Shown piece after piece: positions 36,836-44,311 of a DNA stretch of 64,000 nt. Source of the DNA: Bacteriovoracaceae bacterium UBA3083 (lineage in GTDB: Bacteria > Bdellovibrionota > Bacteriovoracia > Bacteriovoracales > Bacteriovoracaceae). The DNA lies in NCBI GenBank assembly GCA_002366565.1, contig DFBJ01000009.1, forward strand, positions 372,001 through 436,000, in the 5' to 3' direction. Below the pieces are notes generated by a model. It saw only the letters and a program-made list of their open reading frames with translations, was not told where the DNA came from and did not search any database. Both the position numbers and the translations under genes were made by a program. Each line of letters begins with the position of its first letter. Within the stretch, counting starts at the first letter, position 1.

Positions 36836-37899
36836 ATTTCTTTTGACCAGACAGACTTTTCAAGTTTATTAATATGAGCAATATACTTAACGATAGGTTC
36901 ATCCATCTTTAAGAATGCTGTTGTGTTAAATCTAATATTTTCGTATACAAGTCCATCTTCACCTTGAAGACTTTTAAAAAATGCCTTTGTTACCAAAAGT
37001 TTGAGTTTTCCTGTTATCTTTCCTAGAATACCTTTTCCTTTTTTATTTACGTAAATTGGACGTACTGAAATCTTACCTTCCTCAACTAAGGAGTAAGCAA
37101 ATATCATATGTAGCTCTGGTAACTTAAACCTATTTAGAAATTTTGCACCTTTTAGCATTGTTAAAGAAGCCACACATCCATCGGCATACTTCATTGAGTA
37201 TGAATACTTTTCTCCAAGTAATACTTTTCCAAGCCTTTCCTTCATATTTGTAGTCGGGAATTTTCCCTCTAAGAGAATTTCGATATGGTTTTTTTTGGAA
37301 TCATCTATGTCAATATTCATATCAATATTAATATTGTGAACAGTGCTAAGGTGTTGTGGGTCAATTCCATTGATCATTGTTGTATGATAGTGACAGCTTC
37401 TTAGGAATTCCTTATCTTGAGAGAAAATAATTTGATCTTCATTCAATCCTTCTAGTGCTGGAATATTGAGTACTGTTTCTTTTGTTTCACTTTCTGGCCA
37501 AACCCATATATATCCATACTTTTCTTGTGTGCTATAAGATGAAAACTTTAAATTTTTAGGAGCTTCTTCTTTGCAGGGGATATCTGTACAATTTGCGTTT
37601 TTATCGAACTTCCAGTGATGGAAAAAGCATTTTATCTCTTCTCCCTCTACTTTTCCAAGGCCTAAGTCAACACCCATGTGTGGGCAGAAAGCATCTAAGG
37701 AATGAATATTTCCTTTTTCTGTTCTATAAACAATTATTTTAACATCATTTATATGAACTGTTTTAACCTGTCCTTTCTTTAGTTCTTTACTTGGAAGTGC
37801 TATATACCAACCCTTAGTTACAATATTCCAGTTGTTGAAAATCTTATGCTTTCTAAGAGGTTGTGTATTGCTGTTTAGGTCAGAATTCATTTTTTTCAT
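36832..37899 (-). CDS. Rieske non-haem iron oxygenase (second)
   Basis: A 355-residue oxygenase, paralogous to the one at 33196. Rieske ligands are Cys72-x-His74 and Cys91-x2-His94 (KCFFHHWKF); the catalytic iron triad lies in Asn177-x2-Asp180-x2-His183-x4-His188 (NGIDPQHLSTVH). It is the last gene of the minus-strand operon; its ATG overlaps the GH3-like stop (ATGA). Because the two paralogues lie at opposite ends of different operons, they may act on successive intermediates of one scaffold. The stop overlaps that of the plus-strand operon. Confidence 0.92.
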   Translation of the reverse strand: MKKMNSDLNSNTQPLRKHKIFNNWNIVTKGWYIALPSKELKKGQVKTVHINDVKIIVYRTEKGNIHSLDAFCPHMGVDLGLGKVEGEEIKCFFHHWKFDKNANCTDIPCKEEAPKNLKFSSYSTQEKYGYIWVWPESETKETVLNIPALEGLNEDQIIFSQDKEFLRSCHYHTTMINGIDPQHLSTVHNINIDMNIDIDDSKKNHIEILLEGKFPTTNMKERLGKVLLGEKYSYSMKYADGCVASLTMLKGAKFLNRFKLPELHMIFAYSLVEEGKISVRPIYVNKKGKGILGKITGKLKLLVTKAFFKSLQGEDGLVYENIRFNTTAFLKMDEPIVKYIAHINKLEKSVWSKEI

Positions 37900-39479
37900 A
37901 CTTGTTTCTCTTTTTCATAATGCTTAAGTTGATTATTTATACTAGTCATTAAGTTACCATCATACTCTTTACTCAATAATAGGGGAGGTTTAATATCTCC
38001 CAATTTCATCTTTTTTACTTGTGAGTAATACTCTAGAATGATTGTTTCCCAGTTTGAACAACTGAAAATTTTAATATCTCTTAGTTGTTGCTGTCTTTTA
38101 GCTATTTTATAATGAGTAATTGATGACAGTGCTTCCGAGATTAGTGTTGAAATATCAGAAGAGAAATTATCAACAATTATATTGTAATAGTTGTTATTTA
38201 TTTCCTTATGAGGAATTACTGCTAATAAAGAAATCCCTTTTGTTTTTAGTTCATTTTTAATATCTAAGATAATATTTTCAGAAAGTTTTTCTCCGACTAA
38301 GTCGCTAGTATTTCCGGACCTACTTAAGAACTCTAGTGTTGGTGTTTGTCCTAAGTTACATTTTACTTTTATAATATCATTCATTTTATAGCGATAGAGC
38401 CCGCCTAGTTGAGAGATAAGTAGCTCATAGTTATTATCTATTTTAAGTTCATGTAATCTTAAAATGGATTGATCTTTTGATATGAATTCGAAAAATATAT
38501 CTTCTAAGCAAGGTGTATGGTACTTTCCATTCATAATAGGGAAAGTCATCGGGCACTCAGTAGCTAAAATTCCTTTCTTTTGAATTAAGATGTTTTTGAA
38601 ATATTTCTCGACTCTTGCATAATCTTCAGATGCAATACCATCTCCCCAGCACGAAACTATTTTTAATGATGGGAACAATATATTTGATTCATTTGATTTA
38701 ACTATTCTTTTGGGAAAATTATATGTCTTATTCTCTAATACCACTTGTCCTTGACTGATATGTGTCGCTATTTCATCAAAGTTATCATCAATGAACTTGA
38801 TAAGAGTTAATATCCAGGTAGGTGACCAAAAAGAAAGAATTTCCAAGTCATCATTTGATATAAGATAAATTGAAGTAATAAGCATGTAGTTATGACTTGA
38901 TTTAATTGTTTTAATGTTTGGAGCTACAAAGAAGGGTCTTATGAAAAAACCAATTATACCTGTTATATATTCTGAGTCATCAGATAATCCAGTATTTTCT
39001 TCATCAGATGTTAGTGGAGATATCATAAAGTATGACTTACCAGTTCTTAGGTCAGGGTTAAATTTTAGAATATCATATAGCCAATAAATGAACATGTTAT
39101 TAAATGATTTAAGTAGCTCACTTGTATATGGGATGTATTTTATCTTTGAGGAGCTTCCAGAAGTCTTTTCATATGTTTTTATTTTAAATGAACTTAAAGA
39201 GCTTATTTTATTGTTTTCTCTCCTGTCTAAATCAATATAGGACTCAATATCTTTATAATCTAGAGGAGGGACATTCTTAATATAGTCTTCATATGTGTAA
39301 CACTTTCCATATTTAGAAGAGAGAATAGATGAGTTGTAGGAATCTAATATCTTTTTTAAGATTTGATCTTGTTCTTGTTTTGGAGAGTTTAACTTTTTCT
39401 TTAAATATGTATTATATTTAAACTGAAAAATAGTTAGAAAAATAATTCTAAAAATATAAAAAATGATCCTTTTAAACAC
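37896..39479 (-). CDS. GH3-like acyl-adenylating (amide-forming) enzyme
   Basis: A 527-residue adenylate-forming enzyme of the GH3 type, the family that in plants joins acids such as auxin or jasmonate to amino acids. The ATP loop is TSGSSSKIKYIPYT near residue 106-119; later SCWGDG, the GILATECPMTFPI stretch and YRYKMNDIIKV correspond to the family's nucleotide and hinge motifs. The first 25 residues are hydrophobic and basic, suggesting membrane association. It starts with a GTG one base inside the stop of the beta-helix acyltransferase gene. A carboxylic acid substrate is expected; identity unknown. Confidence 0.82.
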   Translation of the reverse strand: MFKRIIFYIFRIIFLTIFQFKYNTYLKKKLNSPKQEQDQILKKILDSYNSSILSSKYGKCYTYEDYIKNVPPLDYKDIESYIDLDRRENNKISSLSSFKIKTYEKTSGSSSKIKYIPYTSELLKSFNNMFIYWLYDILKFNPDLRTGKSYFMISPLTSDEENTGLSDDSEYITGIIGFFIRPFFVAPNIKTIKSSHNYMLITSIYLISNDDLEILSFWSPTWILTLIKFIDDNFDEIATHISQGQVVLENKTYNFPKRIVKSNESNILFPSLKIVSCWGDGIASEDYARVEKYFKNILIQKKGILATECPMTFPIMNGKYHTPCLEDIFFEFISKDQSILRLHELKIDNNYELLISQLGGLYRYKMNDIIKVKCNLGQTPTLEFLSRSGNTSDLVGEKLSENIILDIKNELKTKGISLLAVIPHKEINNNYYNIIVDNFSSDISTLISEALSSITHYKIAKRQQQLRDIKIFSCSNWETIILEYYSQVKKMKLGDIKPPLLLSKEYDGNLMTSINNQLKHYEKEKQV

Positions 39480-40114
39480 TAAATTTTAGTCCTCGTTATC
39501 TCATTCTTTGTTATATGTGAATTAGGGAGAACCTCACTACTTGCTTTTACAAGAACTCCTTTTTCGACAAATGTACCAGGTGAGAGAGTTGTTCCCGCTC
39601 CGATAAACGCTTGGTCTTCTATTTTAATTTTTTTGATATAAAGAAGTCCTTTATTATTTTTAGCCGTAATTACATGCGATACAAGATTGCACTTTTCTCC
39701 AAAGATCACATTGTTTCCGATATGTAATAAGTTTCTATCATAAACTGATAGAGTAGGTGTCCAATAGATATTACTTCCAATCTTAGATCCCCATGCTCTG
39801 AGCCATAAGCTAAATAAACCCGGACAGATACGTAGTGCTGATTCAAAGAATGGGAATGTTACAAATAGCATTTGTATTTGATGTGCAGCCCACCATGGAG
39901 AAAATTCTTTTTTTAAGATATCACTTTTTCCTTCTTTTATAGGTGAAATAAACATTAAAATTCGAAATGAAATTAATGGAAATAAATAGATAGAAAACAA
40001 TATTGATAAAGTATATATTAAATTTCTTTCTAGTATGAAGAAGCAAGTCGTTGATAAGATAACTAGAAAATGTAAGGTAGGAAATAGCGCAAATAGCTTA
40101 CTCATTATACTCAT
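39479..40114 (-). CDS. Left-handed beta-helix (hexapeptide) acyltransferase-like membrane protein
   Basis: A 211-residue protein. Two hydrophobic helices (about 8-28 and 33-55) anchor it; the second half shows irregular hexapeptide turns (IGSNIYWTPTLSVYDRNLLHIGNNVIFGEKCNL, IEDQAFIGAGTTLSPGTFVEKGVLVKASSEV) typical of left-handed beta-helix acyltransferases. A catalytic His may be in LVSHVITA. It is short for the family, so it may form a trimer with one active site per interface. Start ATG overlaps the upstream stop by four bases; AGAGG site present. Confidence 0.78.
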   Translation of the reverse strand: MSIMSKLFALFPTLHFLVILSTTCFFILERNLIYTLSILFSIYLFPLISFRILMFISPIKEGKSDILKKEFSPWWAAHQIQMLFVTFPFFESALRICPGLFSLWLRAWGSKIGSNIYWTPTLSVYDRNLLHIGNNVIFGEKCNLVSHVITAKNNKGLLYIKKIKIEDQAFIGAGTTLSPGTFVEKGVLVKASSEVLPNSHITKNEITRTKI

Positions 40115-40866
40115 TGCTGACCTCTTGAATATTTTCCAGGGTATAAGAACTTATACCAAAAACTTCCTTTTACAGTTATGCCTATATCTTCGGAGTCTGA
40201 CTCTTCTGAGGAGTAGCTTCCATGGATTTTATCCCAGATACTTAAGTTTGCTGCAAAGTTCTTTTGACACAACTTCTTTGAATGATGTGTAGAATGTTCA
40301 ATAGGAGTTATTAGAAAATATCTAAAGAATTTTCCTATTACTCCACTTGGAAGTTTTAGTTTTGAATGCCTCCAAGCATCTAATAGAGCCGTAATTGACA
40401 TTGAAGTGATATATGCTGTCTTATCTTCTAGTAGAAATAGGAAGATTGAGTTCATCCATATGTATGGTAGCAAGAATGTGGTTAGAAGTGAATTTCTTGA
40501 GCAAACAAATACATCCATAACTTTTGAACTGTGATGAACTCTGTGCCATACCCATAATTTGGGATGATGTAGAAATCTGTGTGCCCAGTAATATAGATAA
40601 TCGACAAATACAAAATTAATTAAGAATGAAACAATCGCTGGAAGTTTTAATGAACCTTCCATGTTGGGGACAATATTTGATAGTAGATTCATGAGTACGA
40701 GAGTCTGTAGTACAGGGACGATAATTCCTTGAATTGTTAAACTAAGTAAATCAATACTCCAGTCAGAAATATTCTTTTCTTTCATCTTTGAAAATACATT
40801 TGAATGAAATGAGTTTAAAACAATTAATACAAAGAAAATTGAAATATCTCTATATATTATACCCAA
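40111..40866 (-). CDS. Sterol desaturase / fatty acid hydroxylase-family membrane protein
   Basis: A 251-residue integral membrane di-iron oxygenase. Histidine boxes are HRFLH (96-100, then His101), HRVHH (108-112), DAWRH (163-167) and HSTHH (191-195), spaced as in the family. Such enzymes hydroxylate or desaturate lipid chains or sterols with O2. The N-terminus would be a TTG at 40866, ten bases inside the end of the preceding Rieske gene, with AGGGA further upstream; no closer ATG retains the first membrane helix. Confidence 0.9.
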   Translation of the reverse strand: MGIIYRDISIFFVLIVLNSFHSNVFSKMKEKNISDWSIDLLSLTIQGIIVPVLQTLVLMNLLSNIVPNMEGSLKLPAIVSFLINFVFVDYLYYWAHRFLHHPKLWVWHRVHHSSKVMDVFVCSRNSLLTTFLLPYIWMNSIFLFLLEDKTAYITSMSITALLDAWRHSKLKLPSGVIGKFFRYFLITPIEHSTHHSKKLCQKNFAANLSIWDKIHGSYSSEESDSEDIGITVKGSFWYKFLYPGKYSRGQQ

Positions 40867-41885
40867 AATTTTATATCCCTAGTTAATTCTGGTAATGTTC
40901 GAGGATCTTTTCCACTTTTTATAGCATTGTATATTGACTCGATTAGTACATGAACAACATCTGCTGTTGCATTTGAGAAGTCAGTACCGTATTTTTCAAT
41001 TACTTTCATTTGATTATCTAGGGCCACTATATCTTGATCTATTACTGATTGACCTTGATATTTAACTATAGGCTTGGCGAGTTTTCCAAATATTCCAAAT
41101 TTATAAGTTAGGTTAGTGTAAACGTAGGTAAGTTTGTCATTGATTGGTATACATTGGGATGTTATCCAAAATTCTTTATTGCCCATTATGTACTGAACTG
41201 AAGTGATGTTAGGCATATGATAGTGATCAATATGAACAATTTCTTCTTTTTTGGGATTTAAAAACCAGCTAAACCAACCTAGGTTATCTGTTTCACCTTT
41301 GTAATCAATTGTGACAGAGCCATCTTTTCTTGTGACAGAGGTATTGATTTCTTCATCTAGGGCAACTCTAAATATCTTGTCATGAACAAATACTGTATGA
41401 GGAACATCTATATAGTTTTCAGCACAGTTTAAAACATTATTGTTGAATGTATTAAATAAACTTACAGTTTCCCATCCTTTTTCCTTATAGTGTGGCATTT
41501 TATGAGGAGAGAGGCCTAGCTCTGGATTTTCCTCTAAGCATATAAAAATAAAGTCATCTTGTTCGATAGTCTTATATTTCTTAGCACATCTATTACCAAC
41601 TTTTTTTTGATTGTTTCCTTCAGATGGTATGTTTACAAGTTTGCCTTCTCTATCAAATGTCCATCCATGATATGGACACTGTAGTTTTCCATCTTTTACC
41701 CACCCTTTAGAGAGTTGTGAGTTTCTATGAATACATCTATCTTGAATAGCCACTGGACTACCATCTTCGTCTCTAAATAGTGCGATCCATTCATCAAGGA
41801 TCACTTTTCCTAGAACCTTGTCGTTATTGAGTTCATCTGATCTACAAATGATATACCAAAAGTTTCTGAAGTTTATTTCACTCAC
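40857..41885 (-). CDS. Rieske non-haem iron oxygenase (third, different subgroup)
   Basis: A 342-residue oxygenase with Rieske ligands Cys51-x-His53 (DRCIHRN) and Cys70-x2-His73 (QCPYHGWTF) and the catalytic Asn157-x2-Asp160-x2-His163-x4-His168 (NYIDVPHTVFVH). Its CIHRN/CPYHGW pattern is the common phthalate-dioxygenase-like form and differs from the CPHMG/CFFHHW pair elsewhere in the cluster. It directly follows the ferredoxin gene (GTGA overlap, AGGTGA site), so that ferredoxin is its most likely electron donor. Confidence 0.93.
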   Translation of the reverse strand: MSEINFRNFWYIICRSDELNNDKVLGKVILDEWIALFRDEDGSPVAIQDRCIHRNSQLSKGWVKDGKLQCPYHGWTFDREGKLVNIPSEGNNQKKVGNRCAKKYKTIEQDDFIFICLEENPELGLSPHKMPHYKEKGWETVSLFNTFNNNVLNCAENYIDVPHTVFVHDKIFRVALDEEINTSVTRKDGSVTIDYKGETDNLGWFSWFLNPKKEEIVHIDHYHMPNITSVQYIMGNKEFWITSQCIPINDKLTYVYTNLTYKFGIFGKLAKPIVKYQGQSVIDQDIVALDNQMKVIEKYGTDFSNATADVVHVLIESIYNAIKSGKDPRTLPELTRDIKFWV

Positions 41886-42169
41886 TTTTCACCTATATAA
41901 GTTAGCTTCATATTGCAGCTGGCTTTTATCATACATGCAAGCCTAGCATTGCTGTTATCTGGAGCAATAATCTCTAAAAGTTCCTTTTCATCGCTTGAGG
42001 GAGGAGTTACTTCACCATCCACCTCATCTATCGTTACAAGGCAAGTTCCACAGATTCCTGTCCTACATCCAAAAAGAACAGGACTATTACTCGCGTTTAA
42101 TTCATTTGATAGAGCGGCATCTTTATCCATTTCAAAAATAGCGCCATTATTTGAGATTTCTATTTTCAT
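41882..42169 (-). CDS. Plant-type [2Fe-2S] ferredoxin
   Basis: A 95-residue ferredoxin with ligands Cys35, Cys40, Cys43 (GCRTGICGTC) and Cys79 (LACM). It should carry electrons to the Rieske oxygenases and perhaps the di-iron enzymes. It overlaps both neighbours (TAATG with the AurF-like gene, GTGA with the Rieske gene). No ferredoxin reductase gene is in the cluster, so a reductase encoded elsewhere must supply it. Confidence 0.95.
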   Translation of the reverse strand: MKIEISNNGAIFEMDKDAALSNELNASNSPVLFGCRTGICGTCLVTIDEVDGEVTPPSSDEKELLEIIAPDNSNARLACMIKASCNMKLTYIGEK

Positions 42170-43365
42170 TATGCTGCCACCTTTTTAGACTTGAAACTTC
42201 TTAAAAATGATTTATTTGTTCTTAAATATCTTTCAATAGAGGAGTTGTTCATTGCTCCACCTTGTTTACTTTTTTGATTCACAAAGTCCAGATTCGATAG
42301 GTAACTTACATATGAATCTCTTGCGACTTGCTGAGTTTTAAACGAGTTGTGAATTGCCTGATTATCTTTACAGAAACATAATTCGAGCATGTTGAGTGCA
42401 TCAACTTTTTTCATATTAAACTTTGGACCTGTAAATAACTTATAGATAGTTTCAAATAGGGCAGGCTCATACCAGAAAATACCATTTATAGACGCACTAA
42501 AGTTTTGATGATCTTTAAGAGTTCCCTTTATGCCTAAGTTAGCCACATGTGATTCAAATAATGTTGGCTTTTTTAGTGATTTTAGAATATCTGTCCCAAT
42601 TAAATTTGAACTATTGAAATGGTAAGACTCATCCATAAAGTGATAATACGAAATTTTACTAGGTATTGGAGCATTCTCTTTATCTAGACTTTCTGAATAG
42701 AACTGACTGAGCTTATGTTGAACTATTTTTCCATTTAATGTTCTAAGCCCTCTTACTGTTAAGTACTGGCAAGCGATGAAGCTATTCCCAGCAGAAAGTA
42801 GCCCGTAAGCTTGAAGTTGAAATCTCTTCCAAAGAGACTTCATATAATTTGTATTTTGAAAGATCATTGTTTCTTCAAAGAAAGGCTTCATTGGATAAGT
42901 AAATAGCCTTTCTCCAAATAATCTTTCTTCTACTTGCTCAGATACAATCTTAAATGCACTAATATGTGCACGTTCCTGCGAGCTTTCTAAGTCTAGTGTA
43001 TCGCAGACTGTTCTAAAGTCTTCCATGGCATAGAGACCTGTGGCGGATGTTTGATTAAAGTATATTGTTGCAATTTCAGCTGAAATAATTTGTGAATAAT
43101 ATGCGACCCAAAACAGTTGATTGAGTAGAACTTTCTCGTGGGGCGAAGCCTGTTCCCAGAAAGGAGTACCGTATAATAGAGAGTATTCTTCTGGATTCCA
43201 GTATTCGGAATGACAGTCCTCATAGACAAATTCTTTTGCAGCGGCATCAAGAAGCTCTGTATGATCCTGTTCCTTATTCTTTTTTAGATTGAATTCTATT
43301 TTCTTAGTAGTCAGTTTATCATCTAAAATAGAGAAACTTTGTTTCTGTTTTAAATTCTTATTCAT
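42169..43365 (-). CDS. AurF-like di-iron N-oxygenase candidate
   Basis: A 398-residue helical protein whose ligand spacing matches the p-aminobenzoate N-oxygenase AurF: Glu97, Glu131-x2-His134 (QERAH) and His242-x3-Glu246-x2-His249 (HFMDESYH). AurF has a further Glu between these blocks; here I see no acidic residue at the expected place in GLLSAGNSFIACQ, so one iron ligand may differ. First gene of the minus-strand operon, with GGAG before the ATG and a palindrome flanking a TATAAT box just upstream. Oxidation of an amine, or of another group in a di-iron reaction, is inferred. Confidence 0.75.
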   Translation of the reverse strand: MNKNLKQKQSFSILDDKLTTKKIEFNLKKNKEQDHTELLDAAAKEFVYEDCHSEYWNPEEYSLLYGTPFWEQASPHEKVLLNQLFWVAYYSQIISAEIATIYFNQTSATGLYAMEDFRTVCDTLDLESSQERAHISAFKIVSEQVEERLFGERLFTYPMKPFFEETMIFQNTNYMKSLWKRFQLQAYGLLSAGNSFIACQYLTVRGLRTLNGKIVQHKLSQFYSESLDKENAPIPSKISYYHFMDESYHFNSSNLIGTDILKSLKKPTLFESHVANLGIKGTLKDHQNFSASINGIFWYEPALFETIYKLFTGPKFNMKKVDALNMLELCFCKDNQAIHNSFKTQQVARDSYVSYLSNLDFVNQKSKQGGAMNNSSIERYLRTNKSFLRSFKSKKVAA

Positions 43366-43401
43366 TTAAGCTCCGGATTATAATAACTTGTCGGACCTTA
43401 A
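43366..43401 (-). promoter_or_regulatory. Inverted repeat flanking the TATAAT box of the minus-strand redox operon
   Basis: On the minus strand TTAAGGTCCG and CGGAGCTTAA (9 of 10 pair) flank 16 bases that contain TATAAT (plus 43377-43382). The proximal arm includes the GGAG ribosome binding site of the AurF-like gene. It could be an operator over the -10 box or, if transcription starts upstream, a hairpin hiding the ribosome binding site. Confidence 0.45.
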
Positions 43402-43726
43402 GCTTGTTTATTTAGCCATTTACTCGTTTTTCCTTGGAGAATAATTTTCTGAAAATCAGTCACTTATGAGTATTACAACTGTGTAGCAGTACATGAAGAG
43501 TGATATCTATTCTCTATATTAAGGAATATTGCTCTTGGCACAGAGTTATTGTTGTAAATAGGAAATGAGGACAATAATAAGTTGAGTGAATAGATCCTCT
43601 ATTCACTACATGTCTCTTTAATTTTTCTCGGATAAATGTTATATGATTTTTATCTGTTTCTTTTATTAGAAGCTAATTGAGAGTAGTGTTGCAATAAAAT
43701 TTAGAATTATATAATAAAGAGGATAT
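43402..43726. other. Long intergenic stretch with one hairpin
   Basis: No reading frame with a start site stands out. A perfect inverted repeat AGTGAATAG / CTATTCACT at 43585-43607 is followed by pyrimidine-rich sequence and could be a terminator of an unannotated short plus-strand transcript. Otherwise I see only AT-rich promoter-like sequence and the AGAGG site for the gene at 43727. Confidence 0.35.
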
Positions 43727-44140
43727 ATGCCAGAGTTTACAGTTCTTAGTGTTAAATACGATACAGTTAAGACTAAAAAGAGAAAAAGGGCCAATTTAAT
43801 TGTTTCTGCCAAAACAAAAGCTGCAGTAATTGAAAAGCTTGAAATGATCCATAAAGGTGACAAGGTCGAGACTATCAATGAAATTGTTTGGGGAGAGGCC
43901 GTAGAAAAAAAGAAGAATAGAAAGGTTGTCGCAGGAAAAATTCTAACTGGAGTTGTAAAATTCTACGAAGAAGAGAAAGGATTTGGATTTATTCAGCCAG
44001 ATGAGGATGAAGAAGATCTATTCGTTCACTCAACTGCTCTTGGTGGAGTGAGACTCTATGAAGGCGATAATGTAGAGTACCAAATGAGCCAAGGTCCAAA
44101 GGGTCCAATTGCTATTCATGTAAAATTAATCAAAGACTAA
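43727..44140 (+). CDS. Cold-shock-domain protein with basic N-terminal domain
   Basis: A 137-residue RNA/DNA-binding protein. The C-terminal 65 residues are a cold-shock domain (TGVVKFYEEEKGFGFIQPDED then DLFVHSTALGG), carrying RNP1- and RNP2-like motifs. The N-terminal 70 residues are basic and beta-alpha (FTVLSVKYDTVKTKKRKRANL) with a linker KKKNRKVVAGK; I do not recognise this domain. Strong AGAGG site. Expressed alone, with a terminator at 44155. Confidence 0.88.
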   Translation: MPEFTVLSVKYDTVKTKKRKRANLIVSAKTKAAVIEKLEMIHKGDKVETINEIVWGEAVEKKKNRKVVAGKILTGVVKFYEEEKGFGFIQPDEDEEDLFVHSTALGGVRLYEGDNVEYQMSQGPKGPIAIHVKLIKD

Positions 44141-44154
44141 GCTTCATAACTTAT

Positions 44155-44179
44155 CCAAGGCCTTGTTTCGAGGTCTTGG
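44155..44179 (+). terminator. Hairpin terminator after the cold-shock gene
   Basis: CCAAGGCCT pairs with AGGTCTTGG (one G-T pair) over a seven-base loop and is followed by CTATTTT. Confidence 0.75.
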
Positions 44180-44311
44180 CTATTTTCCTGTATTTACAGA
44201 TACCTAGACTGTCTATATTGCTGACAGCATTTGAAAATGATTCAATTTGATCCTAATACAGACTTTCTTTGCGTATAATTGATTCTACTTTATTAATTTT
44301 CAGTGAGTTAC

